Origin: Bradysia coprophila
Taxonomy: Eukaryota; Arthropoda; Insecta; Diptera; Sciaridae
Assembly (NCBI RefSeq): GCF_014529535.1
Contig: NW_023503584.1
Coordinates: 4,138,832-4,202,831 of the forward strand
Direction: 5' to 3'
DNA length: 64,000 nt
Shown one piece after another: positions 61,501-64,000 of this stretch. The position numbers and the translations under genes are program-made. The notes under the pieces are model-generated. The model was not told where the DNA came from and did no database searches. It saw only the letters and a list, made by a program, of their open reading frames with translations. Position 1 is the stretch's first letter. Each line of letters opens with the position of its first letter.

Positions 61501-63341
61501 AGCAGTTTCCAAACTGTGGCACTACATTGTTCACTCTGACTGTAGTGAAGTCATTAACAGCGCACTTGCAGCCCTGCAAAATTTTGACTATTGCGGACTA
61601 GCGCTTGCACAAATCCCGGATGTATTTCGTCAAAATCTCGCTGTACCATCGGCATACATCAAAAATGTGAGTGATGTCAAAACAATTGACGCTGTTGACG
61701 TCTTAGATTACATTCCCGGACAATGCTGGATGCAACTGATTCAAAAAGTCAACCCATCAGCGATGGGGTCTGCAGCCGATCTAGTTTCGCACTACATACA
61801 CAATGAAATCGAAGCGTATCGCGGTGGTGTCTATCATTTGCCTGAGGGTAAACCCGAACCCAATAATCTGAAGCAACTGCATAATAGGAGCCCTCTGCGT
61901 TACATTGTGGAATATTTGATGGTGGAGTCGAAAAAACCGATCGGACTGAATCGACCGGTTGTTTTGAATTGCTTGCGTTGTTTGAGCAAAAAGTTCCCGA
62001 AACCCATTCCACCGTTGGACATGTACTTTGTGATTCATTTCATGAACGATGACATCGAAATGAAGACCTACTGCATCCGACTACTGGCTAATCAAGTAAT
62101 TCAATCGGGTACGGCTAAGAATTTATTGGAAAATTACGTTGCAAAATTTGGCGATGATCAGCTGAATGATTTCCAAGAAGTGGAGATTATTCTCGACGTG
62201 TTAGTTGATCTGGTGAACGGCATATCGGTGGATATTTCCGAAAAGTTGTTGAAACAAATGTTTGAATTTTCATTACGACGCTGTGCGACCGAACGTAAGC
62301 TCTACATTCGGAAAAATCATTTCTCGATAATCTAATGCCTCCGTTCATTTCAGCATTAATTTTTGAAAAATTATTGGCAGCCACCAAAGGCATATTCACG
62401 GAAACCTGTCGCAATGAAGATGCAATGCAAATGGTTGTCGGAATCGTTGAGTCGTACTTCGATTTAATTGCTCCAAACACAAAGGTATGTGAAGTAGCTT
62501 CTTCTTAATGGCTCTCCTCCATGTTCAACATTTCGTTGCAGATTTTCGACAAGTTTATGGAATTGTGTGAAGACATTCCATCACCCCGGTTAGACGACAT
62601 GATTTCGCCAAACTCTTGGACAGAGATTCATTCGGGAAAATTTCGCAAGGCTACGCTTGTACGATGCCATTTAGCGATCAACAGTCAACGTTTGGACAAT
62701 TCGTTATTTTGGTTGAGTCCCATCGTGGACAGCATCCACAAATTTAAAAAGTAAGCCGAGCCGGGTCGTATGGAACGATTGAACTTCCTTGAATTACCCG
62801 CTTCTATTTCAGTGATCAACCATTTGTGCTGGAAAATATTGCAGCTGTTCTGCATCGTTATGGTAATGACAAAAGCGCCAGCAATTGGACAATGGAAATT
62901 CAGAGTAGAGTTCAGGCTGCTCTGCTCGAGAAGAGTGAGCACTCGGAGTTTTTAATGGATCTGTTCATTTTGTGCCTGGTTGTCTCTTCGGGTTGTTCAA
63001 CGTTGTATGGAAATATCGAAAATATTGCATCTTGTCGCCAGGATCGATTGGATGGATTCCCGGCATCTCTGCACATTTTATCGGAGCGGGCATTTTGGAG
63101 AGATTGCAGTGTTCGAGTGAGTTACAGCAATAGAAAATATTGGCAAGGCTGCCGTTTACTAAGCGAATCTCTTTTCTTTTCCCGTTGGTAGATTTTCGAG
63201 TTTTTGTTCCACGTCTACACGCACACCAATCTTCAAACATGTTTCATCGAAGCGGCTAAGAATGCTCTTATTTGCACGAAAAATGATTTTTATTTTACGC
63301 AAAAGAACAATTGGATGAAATACATTGGCTTGCGAAGGTAA
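58594..63341 (+). CDS. FOCAD: Focadhesin (FOCAD) orthologue
   Basis: Eleven exons in phase: 58594-58865, 59193-59411, 59473-59935, 60144-60710, 60886-60984, 61047-61162, 61225-62294, 62354-62484, 62542-62750, 62813-63116, 63192-63341; 1199 residues (human 1801). FOCAD is an alpha-solenoid protein linked to focal adhesions and, in humans, to stability of the SKI mRNA-decay complex. Diagnostic matches: 'LYLRLWKQE' and 'RTYPFLHKLL'; 'IAKAFTIKEICELKPTQHG' (human IAKAASIRDIC...PYQHG); 'IASTWKALSQKF'; and the C-terminal 'NWMKYIGLRR' block, aligned to the end of the human protein, so the gene appears complete. Intron 1 hosts a piggyBac-type MITE. The stop (63339-63341) is 21 bp from the malate synthase stop on the other strand. 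Confidence 0.92.
58880..59085 (+). mobile_element. piggyBac-type MITE copy in FOCAD intron 1
   Basis: TTAA at 58880-58883 and 59082-59085. The terminal inverted repeat 'cctgttacatacgg' matches, reversed, 'ccgtatgtgacagg'. The element is 206 bp with no coding capacity. Confidence 0.88.
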
Positions 63342-63362
63342 ACCGGTTGATTTTGATGTGAT

Positions 63363-64000
63363 CTACAACTTCGCTACGAGACCATCATTCTTATTGTGCA
63401 ATGCCCGGAATTTGTGATTATCATTCAAGAACGTCGTGATGTATTCGATGTAGAATTTTGACGTAATAATTTCCAGTAGAATGAACTTTGACGAAGTCAA
63501 CCGTTTGCTGTCTGGTATGGAACGGCACATCGATTTGCGAAATTCACCGACGACGGTATCAAGTACCTTGTAAACCAATTGTCGCGTAACAAATGTGTTC
63601 TCTTTGCCTTCGATGGGTGCCTTCAAGATTTACAACGTTCGAGTACAACACGAACTGAATTCTATTCCGACGATTGATCTTACCGAAAATCGAATCCATT
63701 GCCATAATTGAGATCGAGATATTTCAGCAGTTGCTGAATCTTCCACTGCACCGTTGTAGAAGAAAATCCCCGAACCAGATAGCCAGTGATAGATGAACAG
63801 TAAAGCAACCGAAATATTCTGTCTAAGTCCATCCATCGTTACTCCACCTTTAGGAATATCAATTAGGGTCACTGGTTGGATGTCACTGACGTCCAGTTGT
63901 TTGTCCAGCTGATTGTCGCTTTTACAAAGACCTTGCCACAGCTCTTTGATATCGTCGACGATTCTCATATCGTAGACCATAAATCCATCAACACCGCAAC
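63363..64000 (-). CDS. Malate synthase, C-terminal part (5' end beyond the window)
   Basis: Exons (minus): >64000-63684 and 63620-63363, separated by a 63-bp intron. About 190 residues are visible. Malate synthase condenses glyoxylate with acetyl-CoA, the second step of the glyoxylate shunt. Family blocks: 'GVDGFMVYDM' (NGHDG-type loop), 'GGVTMDGLRQNISVAL', 'YHWLSGSGI' and 'VEDSATAEISRSQLWQW'. The Asp of the last block aligns with the catalytic base of the family. After the intron 'FVTRQLVYKVLDTVVGEF' and 'YIEYITTFL' match the C-terminal domain. The junction reads RFS|API in phase 0. Introns show it is a nuclear eukaryotic gene rather than bacterial contamination. A related CLYBL-type lyase is excluded by the ATAEISRSQ block. 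Confidence 0.88.

Noticed and set aside
60231..62038. Minus-strand frames within the FOCAD exons
   Set aside because: Antisense shadows of long coding exons.

Overview
The window looks like nuclear DNA of an insect, most likely a dipteran of the gnat/midge type. It is AT-rich, its genes are split by GT-AG introns (several only 58-59 bp), and its proteins align best, from my knowledge of the families, to animal genes. The Rab23 copy is strikingly Drosophila-like. Non-genic DNA is packed with short inverted-repeat transposons (MITEs), foldback elements and minisatellites. All exon models were made by eye and checked for splice dinucleotides and reading phase; no alignment was run.

Left part (1-15 kb). 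A 5'-truncated RPGRIP1L-like ciliary coiled-coil gene (+) carries a ~146-bp minisatellite in one intron. It converges on an intronless orphan gene (-) whose protein has 14 consecutive Ser/Thr-Pro-rich heptads. A complete FAM91A1 orthologue (+, 10 exons) and a Rab23 orthologue (-, 5 exons) follow.

Middle (15-41 kb). A repeat-rich stretch holds a 1.5-kb foldback element, a 918-bp hAT-type MITE with a perfect 8-bp target duplication, a LINE reverse-transcriptase remnant and a piggyBac-type MITE family. Within it lie two tandem L-2-hydroxyglutarate dehydrogenase genes (+), the second with an extra 59-bp intron, and an SNX16 orthologue (-).

Right part (41-64 kb). The most unusual locus is a 19-exon, fully open gene (41475-55010, +) for a four-domain voltage-gated sodium channel of the para/Nav1 family, only 1364 residues long. 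It keeps the DEKA selectivity ring but has lost gating charges in three of four S4 segments, the fast-inactivation motif, two S6 asparagines and most of the cytoplasmic linkers. It looks like a highly derived second Nav1-type gene. After it come a second copy of the hAT MITE, an IMMP1L mitochondrial protease gene (-) head-to-head with a focadhesin (FOCAD) gene (+), and, 21 bp beyond the FOCAD stop, the 3' end of a malate synthase gene (-), which would be unusual for an insect.

The genes are mostly unrelated housekeeping functions (Golgi/endosome traffic, cilia, mitochondrial metabolism). No operon-like logic is expected, and apart from the L2HGDH pair they do not form a pathway.
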